Origin: Ypsolopha sequella
Lineage: Eukaryota; Arthropoda; Insecta; Lepidoptera; Ypsolophidae
Direction: 5' to 3'
Length of the DNA: 64,000 bases
Assembly: GCA_934047225.1 (NCBI GenBank)
Contig: CAKOHE010000069.1
Coordinates: 44,824 to 108,823, forward strand
The notes beneath the pieces were generated by a model. That model searched no databases and was not told the origin of the DNA. It was given only the letters and a program-made list of their open reading frames with translations. Made by a program: the position numbers and the translations under genes. Every line of letters begins with the position of its first letter. The first letter of the stretch is position 1. Below, piece by piece: positions 41,936-52,620 of this stretch.

Positions 41936-42945
41936 ATAAACACTAATGACATTTAATAAACTAAAAAACAACTAGAACTTGTTGGACGCACACACACACA
42001 CACAGAATGTTTGTAAAGCGTCGTACGGGCGCAAACACAGGGCGTCGACCAACTTATTGGTATACCAAAGCTAAGCCGAGGTACAGGAGAGGCAAAGGCA
42101 ACAGCAGTATTTGAAACTATAATGTGCAGGAGCTTAACTGAAAAAATTAAGTGCATGTGTTTCGATACTACGTCATCCAACACTGGTTCGAGAAATGGAG
42201 CGTGCATTCTTTTGGAAAAAAAGTTGGAAAAGGATTTGCTCTGGCTGGCTTGCCGACATCATATACTCAAAATAATGTTAGAAGCCGTGGTACTTCAGGC
42301 ACTGGGTCTTTCCAGCAGACCCGAAATTGAAGTTTTTAAACGATTCAAAAATAATTGGGCAAATATAACCCAAAATGACATCAAGACTGTTTCTTCTGAT
42401 ACATTGTTGTTTAAAAATAGTGTACATATTTCAGAGAGCGTCATTACTTTTTCAAAACAGCAATTAGCTTTGTACCAGCCGAGGGACGATTATAAAGAAT
42501 TGTTGCAGCTAAATATTATATATTTGGGAGGTACACTTGAAAAATCAACGTCCTTTAGAACACCTGCAGGTTTACATAGAGCTCAGTGGATGGCAAAAGC
42601 GATATATTCGCTTAAAATTTTCTTATTTCGAGAACAATTTAAGATGTCGAGGCAACAACAGAAAGGCATAAAAGACATTTGCGTGTTCACAGTGCGAATA
42701 TATGTGAAATATTGGTATAAAGCCCTTTCTGCAGCATTTACACCTGCGAACGATTTGCAGCTGTTGAAAGAACTCAAGCTGTATGAAGATATTAATCCGC
42801 TATTATCCAAAGTAGCCCTAAAAAAATCATGGGACAGTAGTGGTACCTGTCGGAAGAACTGGTGTGCTTAGCATTATTTGACGACAGAATTAGCTTCGAA
42901 ACTAACAGAAATATGGTAAAAGCATTACAAAATGAAGGTCTAGAA

Positions 42946-43371
42946 CAGGGGTGGGCAGACTTTCACTAATGGCGATCTATATCAATAAATTGAGACGACA
43001 AGCGATCGACTTGCAATAAGACAATATTTTTTCATGTTAAATCGTTTATTGTAGGTATTGCGCACATATTACTATTTAAATATACTTTTATTTACAATTA
43101 AAGAAGAAGAAATCTGGTGCCTTCTTATTTCATATCGACATTTTCGCAGTGAAAGGTTGTTTGTTGACAAGTATTTTCTTAAAGTTACGCGCGTGTAAAA
43201 TAAAATGTTTTTTATGAACGCACTTTAAATACTGGTATTTTGGCTGGTGAAAAGACCACTGTTATTGGAATTAGCCCAACACGTCAGTACATTTTTAGGA
43301 ATGCGTGCGATCGACCATAGATTCCCTTGCGATCGACCGGTCGATCGCGATCGACCGTTTGCCCACCCCTG
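42946..43371. mobile_element. hAT MITE (426 bp) with 8-bp target duplication
   Basis: Ends CAGGGGTGGGCAGAC and GTTTGCCCACCCCTG are inverted. GTCTAGAA is duplicated outside (42938-42945 and 43372-43379). GATCGACCGGTCGATCGCGA near the right end is palindromic. The coding frame of the host pseudogene resumes after the duplication. Confidence 0.9.
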
Positions 43372-43719
43372 GTCTAGAAGGTCCTAATCGTATAGCATTG
43401 GAATGTGATTCTATTCTTGACAAAAACAATGAAGACTTTATCTCAAGCAACTCATATACTTAGATTATTTCAGTTAACTGGTATGACGCCTGACTTTCTC
43501 AAGAACGATGCAGAAACCTGGGATAATGACGAAAGTTATAAAAGAAATAAGGCAATAGCTTATAGTATGCGAGCTGTGAATGATATTGCAGAGCGAGGAG
43601 TAGAACTTATGCAGGAGTACAACAAATTACATTCCACTGATAAAGAACAAAAACAGTACCTACTATTATTGGTTAAAGACTATCGAAAAAAGTTTCCTGA
43701 CACCAAAAAATCAACATGA

Positions 43720-44442
43720 ATAACATGTTGTCAACATGAATATTCAATTACTTGTTTTCTTTATTAAGATGACATTTTGTATGTGTTTGTAAGTGAATTT
43801 GATTGACATATTCGAATAAAAAAATAGTAACTTACATAAATTTATTTATTATTGCTAGAGTTTTTATCTTTAGCGATAGCGACCCCTTAAATTTGAATGA
43901 AAACTTCGAAAAAAATACATCGGCCCTTTTTTATCTCATAGATTATAATTACGAGGTGCCCCATGAGAAAATAAAAAAAAAAAATTTCGTCCAGATAAGA
44001 ACCACCCTAATATAGGTATATCGATCCGATTAGCATATGCCAGGTAATAATTTAAAGATAATTCTTGTCAGTTTATACCTATGCTATAATATAATTTATT
44101 TGATTATCAAGTTACTTATTATTTTTTTACACAACAGAAAAGTCTCTTGTTTTACCGAAGTAAGTTATGAAATATTCTTTTTTATTCATAGCTCAATTTA
44201 AAAAATATTTGGTATAGAGTCATTATAAAATGAAGAAGCCTCTTGTTTCCGACTTAAGTTCTAACTCATGCAAGAAAGACATAAAATTTTACTACAAAAC
44301 AACATTACTACATTATTGCAAAGGCAGCGAAATAGGCAATTGCAGGTCGAGTATGAGTTTGAAGGCCGAGCCGCAGGCGAGGACTTCAATGATACGAGAC
44401 AGGCAATTGCCATTTCGGCCGAGGCATATATAGTGCTTTTCT
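43720..44442. other. Non-coding, no gene seen
   Basis: The stretch 44365-44445 repeats the GGCCGAGCC.GCAGGCGAGGAC / TATAGTGCTTTTCTT block seen next to the Crypton-like gene at 31750-31870. The rest is AT-rich spacer. Confidence 0.5.
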
Positions 44443-44795
44443 TAAACATACGCGGAAATATTATCATTACTTTTGAATAAAGTGCTTTTAATTTATTATT
44501 AACCAAATAACAACGAACTCCGCTTTACCGCCATTGTTTTTTTTTTACATTTAGTGCCGAAAGGTAAACGCATCTGTGGCTATACAGCCACGAGAACGCA
44601 ATGTGTACGATAGATGAAAGAGTTCTAAATTCAAACAGCACACCGTTTCATACAATATTGCCGGTGCGCTCTTCGTTCCAAATTCAAAAAATGCGCTGGG
44701 AAGTGATTTTGGTTTTTCAGTCTACGTAAATATGATACTTCGCGTGTTCTTTATTCAAAAGTTATGATAATATTTCCGCGTATGTTGAAGAAAAA
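44443..44795. repeat. Inverted repeat pair with 42-bp arms
   Basis: CTTAAACATACGCGGAAATA..TTGAATAAAG (44443-44483) is inverted as CTTTATTCAAAAGTTATGAT..CGCGTATGTTGAAG (44752-44795). The 270 bases between are non-coding, so it is probably a small foldback element. Confidence 0.75.
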
Positions 44796-45189
44796 TATTG
44801 TAATCAATTTTCTAGTTACTTTAATTGTGTACTCGTATTTTATAACATAATCGATCGTTTCGCAATATGTAAGGTACATTTGCATAATTTTACCGCAAAC
44901 CAATTACAATAACTATATAAGTTGTAACAAAGAAGCACAGCGATTACTAAATCGATTTTAGACTATAATCGATTCGATTGTAACCATTAGAGCCACGGAT
45001 CGAATCGTAGTGCTTCCATTTAGCGTGCTATATTTTCTAGTTATTGCCAGTTTGTATGGATACTATTCAATTGTTCTTGAAACTTTATGATAGACTAAAC
45101 ATGAAAAAACTTACAACATGATATGAAGAAGGTTTTGCAATAAAAGGGCAGTCATCATTGCAGTGATGAAATTTTTATTTAAGTAAGGT
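44796..45189. other. Non-coding, no gene seen
   Basis: Includes an imperfect palindrome around ATCGATTTTAGACTATAATC. Nothing coding. Confidence 0.45.
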
Positions 45190-45345
45190 TTTTAAGTGCA
45201 TGCTTATACTTATTACATATACATACAGATACTCGCGCCTGTCTCTCAGAGGGGTAGGCAGAGACTACTGATTTCCATCGGTGACGATCCAGACACACCT
45301 CTTTCGCCTCTTCCACATCCATCAATTTAGTTATCAAGCTATGGC
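45190..45345 (-). mobile_element. LINE 3' UTR remnant (family L-4)
   Basis: ACATACAGATACTCGCGCCT..AGAGGGGTAGGCAGAGACTA..GATTTCCATCGGTGACGATC, which matches 52475-52600 downstream. The block is the 3' end of the LINE whose C-terminus survives at 52919-53150. Confidence 0.6.
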
Positions 45346-45843
45346 TGCCGATAGAAAGGCGATCTTTATAGCCTTCCACCCAATGCCCCAAAACAACATA
45401 CAACAGAATACAATGAAGACAATTAACAATGAGCTGTTGAAAGCGCATTTCTTAATTTTTTCTCGTTTGATATTTGGGTTGGATCTTATATCTAGTATCC
45501 TCGTTTTGGGAAAACTGACGCTATGGGGGAGTTCAGGGGGTTTTACTGAACCTCCTGATATCAATTTTGGTTGCCGGAGAGGTACCTACGTATTTTATTT
45601 TATTATTTCATTTTTATTATTTTTTAGTGAAACAAAACGCAATTTTTCATTTTGAGTGAAACGAAACGAAAGTAGTGAGGAAAAAGTACAACGACACGCA
45701 AAAAGTAATCAAAACAACGTAAAATGAAACGTTTTCTGTCAAAAATTACATTTGAGAAACGTCATGTGGCGCCATTTCGAGATGGTTCATTCCGTTGCTT
45801 TCGAGTGTACGCGAATGTTCTGTGCTCTGTTTTGTGTGCTTAT
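45346..45843. other. Non-coding, no gene seen
   Basis: Short overlapping frames on both strands only. The AACGAAAC-rich stretch at 45630-45720 is simple-sequence-like. Confidence 0.45.
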
Positions 45844-46210
45844 ATAACAAAGATAGAGCAGGAGCGAGCGAAGCGAGCTCAAACTTTCAGAGCACCCCGA
45901 CTCGGTCAGGTTAGGTTAGAAGGCCATGGCGGTAGCGAGCGTAGCGAGCCTACCGCCATGGCCTTCTGGTTAGGTTGAACATGAATTCTTTGGAGCGAGC
46001 GAAGCGAGCGACAGGAGCCAGAAAACTAAGTATTTACGGAACCTAATAACAAAGATAGAGCAGGAGCGAGCGAAGCGAGCTCAAACTTTCAGAGCACCCC
46101 GACTCGGTCAGGTTAGGTTAGAAGGCCATGGCGGTAGCGAGCGTAGCGAGCCTACCGCCATGGCCTTCTGGTTAGGTTGAACATGAATTCTTTGGAGCGA
46201 GCGTAAGCGT
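45844..46210. repeat. Tandem 202-bp duplication carrying strong hairpins
   Basis: ATAACAAAGATAGAGCAGGA starts both units (45844 and 46046). Each holds GAGCGAGCGAAGCGAGCTC and a perfect 18-bp inverted repeat AGAAGGCCATGGCGGTAG / CTACCGCCATGGCCTTCT (45918-45935/45950-45967 and 46120-46137/46152-46169) around CGAGCGTAGCGAGC. The units look near-identical, so the duplication is recent. Confidence 0.9.
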
Positions 46211-46302
46211 AAGTTACCCCGACACGGATATTTTATTTTGAGGTTATGTTTTTATTTTATTTTTTTCTTAAAAACTACGCATCTCCGGCAGGTGGGGGTT
46301 GA

Positions 46303-46342
46303 AGAGGGGGGCTCCCCCCCCTCCCCCCTCCCCCCTCCCCCC
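46303..46342. repeat. C-rich tract with quadruplex potential
   Basis: Repeated CCCCCCT runs, with a GGGGGG block just before. The minus strand offers several G6 runs. Confidence 0.8.
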
Positions 46343-46419
46343 GCAAACCCCTATCGAGGATACTTGATATAAGATCTTTACCTGATATTTAGTTAAAAAA
46401 TTAAAATCGTGGCTGATAT

Positions 46420-46975
46420 ACAGGCTGTAATCGTTTAGAGTGACCAGGCCATTATTCCATAACTATTAAAGATATCAAAAAATTTTAAACTGATATCGAA
46501 AGTATGTTACCTAATCAGTAAAATTATATGGATAACTTTTTGAAAATCAAACGGGAAGTATCCAAAATTTTGACATTAAACATTCCCATACATTTAGTAT
46601 TAATGCGATATTGAAACATGGTTTCTTACTAATTTGAAGTGGTAAAATAATTAATCTACACGTGTATCTACTTGAAAATCATGATTATCATATCATACGT
46701 AATCATTAAATGAGATTAAGGTAAAATGAGTACTGAACCACTTAAAATAAGGAAACTAAAACCATTCTACTAATCTCATTCTAAATGTATGGGAATGATT
46801 AATGTCAAAATTTTGGATACTTCTCGTGTGAATTTCAAAAAGTTATTGATGTCATTTTACTGATTAGGTAACATACATTCGATATCAGTTAAATTTTTTT
46901 TGATATATGTTATAGTTACGAAATAATGGCCTGGTCACACTTAACGATTACAACCTGTATACTTAAATACTTGAA
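46420..46975. repeat. Foldback element with about 180-bp arms
   Basis: TATACAGGCTGTAATCGTTT..GTGACCAGGCCATTATT at the left is inverted as AATAATGGCCTGGTCACACT..GATTACAACCTGTATA at the right. The symmetry runs inward through CCAAAATTTTGACATTAA / TTAATGTCAAAATTTTGG to about 46605 and 46785. The centre is unpaired. Confidence 0.85.
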
Positions 46976-47204
46976 GTTGATGTAACTTATGAAATATTAT
47001 TGTAAAACATGTATCTTATAGGTATAAATTTGGTTGCCCAGTAGCCAATAATCTTGTTAAATAAAAATGAATTATAATTATAAATTATTTAAATACACTT
47101 GTACTTGTCCACTGCTTTTTCTAATCGGTGTCGCTATAATAGCATAACCAAAGGTTCTTTAATACTAACGTGAATGCTGTTAGTTATACGTATTATCACA
47201 TTGT

Positions 47205-47740
47205 ATTGTAAAATATAGTGTCTATTTTGCAATGTGCCAAAGTTTGCTTTCCTACTGTATTAGCTCTTGGGGTGGCGCAGCAAAGACTCACTTATTAGAA
47301 ATAGAGCGAGCTCAACGAATGGTTATCAAAGTAATGCTTAGCAAACCATTTCGTTATAACACAGACCTTCTACACAAAGAAAGTGCCATATTAAGTGTAC
47401 GAAGATTATTTATATCACACATTCTTTTAAAATCTAGCACAGCCTTAGAAATAAACGCACCGAGTATTAGCACGCAAATAAACAACAGGTCAGTAAGGCT
47501 GGAGAGAAAACTTCACGTTCCTAGAATGAGTAGTAAATTTGCACAGCGTTTCAAAACTTTTTTATATCCCTTTATTCACAATCAAATCAATAAGGAAATT
47601 AATTTGGCAGATAACACAAAGCTAAAACTCCAGCTAAAAAGAGAGCTGAGTTCTTGGGTTCTAGCCAAATCATATGACAATGTAGAAAGTCTTTTGGATG
47701 TCATTGAATAATTAAAACATAAAAAAAAAAAAAAAAATTA
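47205..47740 (+). pseudogene. LINE C-terminal fragment with poly(A)
   Basis: The frame 47232-47711 reads CQSLLSYCISSWGGAAKTHL, LEIERAQRMVIKVML, then a basic C-terminal region ending LDVIE. This is the post-RT part of CR1/Jockey-type proteins. The sense continues a few codons upstream of the Met. A run of about 17 A follows the stop, marking the 3' end. Everything upstream in the element is missing (5' truncation). Confidence 0.8.
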
Positions 47741-48070
47741 CTTTTTATTATTATAAATATATATATATATATTTTGTCTTTTGTTATTCGTATATTATTA
47801 ATAAGTATTACTTACGCTATAGGCTTCACCTGTGTTTTTTTTAAGTATCATACATACATTTTATCAGTTCGTTTTTTTATTTTTTTATTTTATTATTATT
47901 ATTTTTCTTTTTTTTCATTCTTGGTATTTTATGTTTTATTTATATTGAAACTAGTACATATTTTGTACATATTTTGTACATATTTTATATAATTTATATG
48001 TAACTAAATATTTTATTTATTATAACATATATTATATTTGATATTCAAAATATATATTATTTATAATACA
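47741..48070. other. AT-rich spacer where the gypsy 5' LTR would be expected
   Basis: TACATATTTTGTACATATTTT-type runs. I find no copy of the TGTAACATATAGC start or TATA region seen at the 3' LTR, so a matching 5' LTR is not visible. Confidence 0.5.
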
Positions 48071-48072
48071 AT

Positions 48073-48090
48073 TGGCGGAAGCGCCGGGTA
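48073..48090 (+). promoter_or_regulatory. Probable primer-binding site of the gypsy element
   Basis: TGGCGGAAGCGCCGGGTA begins with the TGG expected of a tRNA 3'-CCA complement and lies 187 bases before the coding start. The cognate tRNA was not identified. Confidence 0.5.
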
Positions 48091-48276
48091 ATTAATAATT
48101 GGCATTGCTGGAAGAGCGGTGTATTAACAAGTATAGCGCGAGAAGAGCGATATACCTATCCTGCCGGGTGCAAAGGAAGTGTATCCTGCCGAGTGTCAAA
48201 TTTTCCACAAGCTTGTGACGTGGATACCAAATAAAAGCTAAGTTTTTGCATATTTATTTAGTTAATAAAGTGAAAG

Positions 48277-50568
48277 ATGGAGCGCTTTGATGGCCTCTCC
48301 ACCGACATAACGGAATTTGAATTCCAATTTAAGAGCCTGGCTGTCATAAAAAAATGGTCAGACGACGAGAAAAAAGTAGCTTTGGGAAGCTACCTCATCG
48401 GTCCAGCATTGTCATTCTTCCGACAAAAATTCACGGACGAGAAATCGTACGATGAACTAATGAAAGAACTCAAAGCAGAATTCCCTCCCGTCACTAATTA
48501 TTTAGAAATTTTTTTTAGAAAAAATCAAGAGCAAGAAGACCTTCTTACGTATTTTTACAGCTTGAGCGAAGTGGCCGATAAGGCAAAACTGACTGACGAA
48601 GGGATCTTCATCGAAAGATTCTTAAAATCAATTAATAATGGGGAAAAAATGAAATTAGCCACGAGTGTCTTCAACACTAAAGATGATTTAAAGAAAGCCC
48701 TATTACAATTAAAAAAGATATACAATGAAAATAATGAACCGCAATCACTCAATCTCCCCATTAAATTAGAAAGAATTGTGCCTAATGTGTGTCAGACACC
48801 TTCTCCACTTAATTTTAATGTTCGTCCTCAGCGACAAGAATTTCACCAGGGGGGAAATAATTTCAGACCGCAACAACAATTTATCCCTCAAAACGTGCAA
48901 CAGCGGTCTCCATGTACTAATGCCTCCCCATATTTTTTAAGATATCCAAGAAGACAGGAGGCTTATCTAAATGCCAATGAACGAAAGGAAGCATCGGTTT
49001 CGTCCGCAAATTATGAAGAAATCCCCAAAAATCAAAATGTGAAGCCAACGAGTCTTCACCATGAACCGTTCATTAAGGTCAGTGTAAATAATTTCAATAA
49101 CTCAGTGAATTACGCATTGTGCGATAGTGGTGCATCGGTCAGCTGCGTGTCTCAACGCCTAGCTTCTTCGTTGGGTAAAGGAATCACCGAAGGCGAAGAT
49201 TTCTTCATAAAAGCTGTCAATGGTGTTATGTTGGACACTAAAGGGAAAGTGAACCTAAATTTAGTGATAGATTCTGTTCTGTTTAATCATTCATTCGTCG
49301 TGATTGATGGCATACAACAAGATATTATTTTAGGTCAAGATTTCTTCCAAAAATTTCATGCCGTCATGAACTTTAGTGAAAATTTTATAGAATTTGACAA
49401 TAAATGTCATGCCCAATTTGTAGATGCGAAGTCTTTAGAAAACATAGATTCTTTATCGAATTCGATCTCCATAGTTGAAAATAGGTCAGAGACAGAAAAA
49501 AGTTCACACTCGTCAAAAAGTGATTATTTATACTTTTGTAACCTCACTGAAAAGAATGAAAACTATTTGTGTAATAACGTTCTTGACCATAAATCGGATG
49601 AAAACCAACTTGTCAAGTTGGATGTCAATCAAAATGTAACATCTGATGAAAAAGATGATCTAGAATATTTAGTTTCGCAATTTAGGGAACAATTTGTGTC
49701 CAAAAATAATGAAATAGGAAAATGTAGTGTGGGCAATATCGAGATACAGCTAAATAATGATATTCCCGTGCATAAAGCACCATGTCGAACCTCCCCAAAA
49801 CGACACGAGATGGTCCAAGAACCAGTAGAAGAAAGGGTAATAAATAGAATTATTGGAGAGTCTAAGAATGCATGTGCACCACCTGCAGTGTTGGTGCAAA
49901 AAGATGATCATGATCCATGGTCAGGAGGCCACTTAGAATCGATGAAAACCTTAGGAAAGTTTAAAGATAGGCTTTGTATGAAAAATGCAGATAAAGGAGC
50001 CGAGAAGTATTTAAATAATTGCTTAGTAGGCCAGGAAAGAAAAAAGGTTAATGCTTTAACTAATTTACAGCCTGTGAGCGTCAACGGGTTATTTAATAAA
50101 ATCGGTATAGATCCATTGGTGTGTTACGCTTACAATACTAGTAAACAATCATCAACTAGAATATCACCTTATACACTCATGTTCGCACGGGAACCCCAAC
50201 TTCAGTTTGATTTGGACTTGAATATAAATGATAACAATTTTTCAAATAATTTGGCTGATAGGATGGAAAGTGTAAATGCGCTTCGTCATAAGGCTCTGCT
50301 TAACATACGGAAGGCACAACTTTATCAAAAAAGGCAATATGATAAGAAAGCCAAACAAATTAATTTTCAACATGGTCAATTAGTTATGATCTATGTGCCC
50401 AATAGATTAACTGGAATAAGTACAAAATTACGTCGATTATATAAGGGTCCATTCCAGATTGTCAGAAGAGTCTCTGATACGAATTATGTAATAAAGAAAA
50501 TAGGTACAAATAGATATAGAGACATTGTGCATGTAAATAGATTGAAACCCTTTCATTCACGAGTTTAA
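48277..50568 (+). CDS. Gypsy Gag-protease-integrase remnant polyprotein
   Basis: 763 codons without a stop. Residues 1 to about 165 are a Gag-like capsid region (MERFDGLSTDITEFEFQF; no CCHC knuckle seen). A retroviral-type aspartic protease follows: LCDSGAS (281-287, catalytic DSG) and ILGQDF (351-356). The start of the RT region (DIPVHKAPCRTSP, INRIIGESKNACAPPAVLVQ) stops at about residue 543. It is joined directly to an integrase zinc-binding region (SGGHLESMKTLGKFKDR, NNCLVGQERKK; the second Cys of HHCC is Gly585), and then, after a second gap near 612-616, to the integrase C-terminus with a GPF motif at 724-726. Two deletions thus removed RT, RNase H and the DDE core while keeping the frame. 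It could supply Gag and protease only; no enzyme for transposition remains. Confidence 0.8.
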   Translation: MERFDGLSTDITEFEFQFKSLAVIKKWSDDEKKVALGSYLIGPALSFFRQKFTDEKSYDELMKELKAEFPPVTNYLEIFFRKNQEQEDLLTYFYSLSEVADKAKLTDEGIFIERFLKSINNGEKMKLATSVFNTKDDLKKALLQLKKIYNENNEPQSLNLPIKLERIVPNVCQTPSPLNFNVRPQRQEFHQGGNNFRPQQQFIPQNVQQRSPCTNASPYFLRYPRRQEAYLNANERKEASVSSANYEEIPKNQNVKPTSLHHEPFIKVSVNNFNNSVNYALCDSGASVSCVSQRLASSLGKGITEGEDFFIKAVNGVMLDTKGKVNLNLVIDSVLFNHSFVVIDGIQQDIILGQDFFQKFHAVMNFSENFIEFDNKCHAQFVDAKSLENIDSLSNSISIVENRSETEKSSHSSKSDYLYFCNLTEKNENYLCNNVLDHKSDENQLVKLDVNQNVTSDEKDDLEYLVSQFREQFVSKNNEIGKCSVGNIEIQLNNDIPVHKAPCRTSPKRHEMVQEPVEERVINRIIGESKNACAPPAVLVQKDDHDPWSGGHLESMKTLGKFKDRLCMKNADKGAEKYLNNCLVGQERKKVNALTNLQPVSVNGLFNKIGIDPLVCYAYNTSKQSSTRISPYTLMFAREPQLQFDLDLNINDNNFSNNLADRMESVNALRHKALLNIRKAQLYQKRQYDKKAKQINFQHGQLVMIYVPNRLTGISTKLRRLYKGPFQIVRRVSDTNYVIKKIGTNRYRDIVHVNRLKPFHSRV

Positions 50569-51710
50569 TTGTTTATATAATTATCTATTTTATTTGTAAA
50601 AAGACAACATGTCATGTATATAAATTAGTTTCATTATTATATGACTACTGTATTGTATAGTAATAGATGTATAATTTGTTACATGTGACGATACTGCGAG
50701 GACAAAGAGGCATGAAGATTTTATAATTAATGATTGTACGGATAAATATTGTAACAAATTTAAGGCGAGATGTCATCAAAGAAGATAACAAAAATTTTTA
50801 TATTTTATTGTATGTTTCGTCAAAGTGATAATTATAGGCTATTTCCAGAGGAGCTTTACAGATATAAGAGCGGGTCACAAAGCTATAGATAAAATATCTT
50901 TATTTATTTATTTAAAGATTTAGGGATCAATAGGAAGACTGGCTGCTCTGTGAGAACTCGCTTTAAGGAAATAATTTCCATTCGCGAGGTATATCGATTT
51001 GATATACACCCTCACATTCTAGGTCAGTTCAACCAAATAGGGATTTTTTTATAAAATTTCAATTTTGCTTAAGTAAATTAACACTTGAGACTCGCAAAAG
51101 CTAAGAAGCAGCAATTTCGTGTTAAGACTCCTCTAGAAACAAAAACTTTGCTTTGTATAAATGAGAAGTTAAATTGATGATGACATCTCATAATAATTGT
51201 TGATTTGAATTTTCAACTTAGAAATAATTTCAAAAAAATAATTAATACCATCTTTGTGTCGAAAGATTTTTTTTGCTTGGATGGAGGAATATTAGCTGTT
51301 CTTAGCGACATTAATTGTCCTCATGATGAATTAAATTTTCATTTTATATTACTAATCATTTATTATTTTGAATTGTATAAAAGCAAAGATAGGTTATGAG
51401 ATTTACCAGGACTTCAACACTAAAGTAAGACGTTGGTTCATTATCTGAATGAACTTGATCTTTGTTTATTTGAGGTAGCTTTGGATTTTAGAGAGACTAG
51501 ACTGGATGGGTCGATCTTTTCAGCAGGTTTTGGTCGGCTAAGCTACTTTGTAATCTTTACTTTGAGTTTTGACTCTAACTTAAGATTTTAAGGTATCTGC
51601 CTGCAGTGAAGGCCATCCACCCATTGTAATGTCCCTGCACTTGTAGGTAGTTAGGTAATTTTGTAAAGTAAAATTTTGTTTGTATTTTACAAACAAAATT
51701 TTTCTCATTA
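50569..51710 (+). other. Gypsy 3' untranslated region
   Basis: No env-like frame; only short frames are present. It ends in an imperfect inverted AAATTTTGTTTGTATTTTAC / AAACAAAATTT next to the polypurine tract. Confidence 0.55.
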
Positions 51711-51720
51711 AGGGGGGAGA
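51711..51720 (+). promoter_or_regulatory. Polypurine tract
   Basis: AGGGGGGAGA lies directly before TGTAACATATAG, the start of the putative 3' LTR. Such tracts prime plus-strand DNA synthesis. Confidence 0.7.
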
Positions 51721-52300
51721 TGTAACATATAGCTAGGCAATATGTTAGGTTTAGGTAAGGCTAGGTTTTATAGGTAGGTTAAAGGACTATTTGTTCGTGT
51801 TTAGTTGGCAATCGATAACCTTTATGGATCGACATACGTCGCATTGACTGGATTATTTCGTGTTTTCCAAAAATAAATACAGATCGAGTATAAAAGATCT
51901 TTCAGACAAAACACGAGCAAGATTCCTCAGAGAGTCCGACTAGTACGGACGTAATTCTCCATAGAAAGATTCCTCAGAGAGTTCGATTAGCGCGGATGTG
52001 CCTCTCCATCCGTAAATCATTAAAGAAACACAATAAGTGAGTGCTCTACCAAATTTGGAGCTCCCCTCCCTTAATATATATATGATAAATAGGGCATTAA
52101 AGATAGAAAAAAGAAAATATAAAGAAGATAAACAAAATATAAAATAGTATAATTGTAACAAAATCCTCACAAGATCCCGAGTGCGCGGTGTGCGCATCAC
52201 AGTACATATGTCGGTCGAATAAATTGTATAAAGATTTATTTTCACTTTTATAGACGAAATGTACCTTCCTTGTAAAGCGGTCTAAGTGATGCGTGAATAC
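51721..52300 (+). repeat. Putative gypsy 3' LTR with TATA box
   Basis: Starts TGTAACATATAGC. A TATAAAA box lies at 51889-51895 (GAGTATAAAAGATC). Downstream is a 46-bp-period imperfect duplication of GATTCCTCAGAGAGT(C/T)CGA (51923 and 51969). AATAAA occurs near 52218. The right end is uncertain. Confidence 0.6.
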
Positions 52301-52474
52301 CACAATAAAACACAGAAATTTAGAAGATAGAAGCGAATAGACCAACAAATGCGGATTGCTTCATATTTAGAGATAAAAAAGCGATTTGACCTGGCAATAT
52401 TAATTGTTTATCGAATGAAAATTTCAATATCAAATGCCCATGTCTTTTTCAGGAAACACATTTGAGTTATTTAC

Positions 52475-52620
52475 ATACATTCGTACATATAATGCTCACG
52501 CCTGTCTCCAAGAGGAATAGGCGGAGTCTACAGATTTCCATCTGTTACGATCCTAAACACCTCGTTTGCCTCTTCCACATCCATGTCACCCAACAATATA
52601 GACGTACAAGCTCTTATATT
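52475..52620 (-). mobile_element. LINE 3' UTR (family L-4)
   Basis: ACATATAATGCTCACGCCTG..AGAGGAATAGGCGGAGTCTA..GATTTCCATCTGTTACGATC matches 45190-45345. It lies downstream, on the minus strand, of the coding fragment at 52919-53150. Confidence 0.6.

Larger units (their letters stand above)
40926..43719 (+). pseudogene. Transposase-like gene (RNase H-fold, hAT-related?) broken by insertions
   Basis: Pieces of one conserved protein lie in order. 40926-41126: a Ser-rich acidic region, then PSKRRKKNN. About 42045-42871: VDQLIGIPKLSRGTGEA, MCFDTTSSNTGSRNGACILL, LACRHHILKIML, LHRAQWMAKAIYSLKIFLF. 42833-42945 in another frame: WYLSEELVCLALFDD. After a hAT MITE (42946-43371), about 43380-43719: AVNDIAERGVELMQEYNKLH and EEQ-like KEQKQYLLLLVKDYRKKFPD. 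The DTT.SN.G and C.HH spacing and the C-terminal AERGV block recall hAT-type transposases, but I cannot place the family. At least one frameshift, one stop and two insertions (a LINE end at 41240-41935 and the MITE) make it dead. Confidence 0.65.
48071..52300 (+). mobile_element. Ty3/gypsy LTR retrotransposon, internally deleted
   Basis: Primer-binding-site-like TGG, one long frame (48277-50568), a 1.1-kb untranslated region, a polypurine tract and a putative 3' LTR with a TATA box. The RT/RNase H and the integrase core are absent from the frame. The 5' LTR was not found. The right limit is approximate because no second LTR is available to define the end. Confidence 0.75.

Noticed and set aside
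45724..45978. A protein gene running into the tandem duplication
   Set aside because: The frame is open mainly because of GAGCGAGCG-type repeats; no start context, splice signals or domain.
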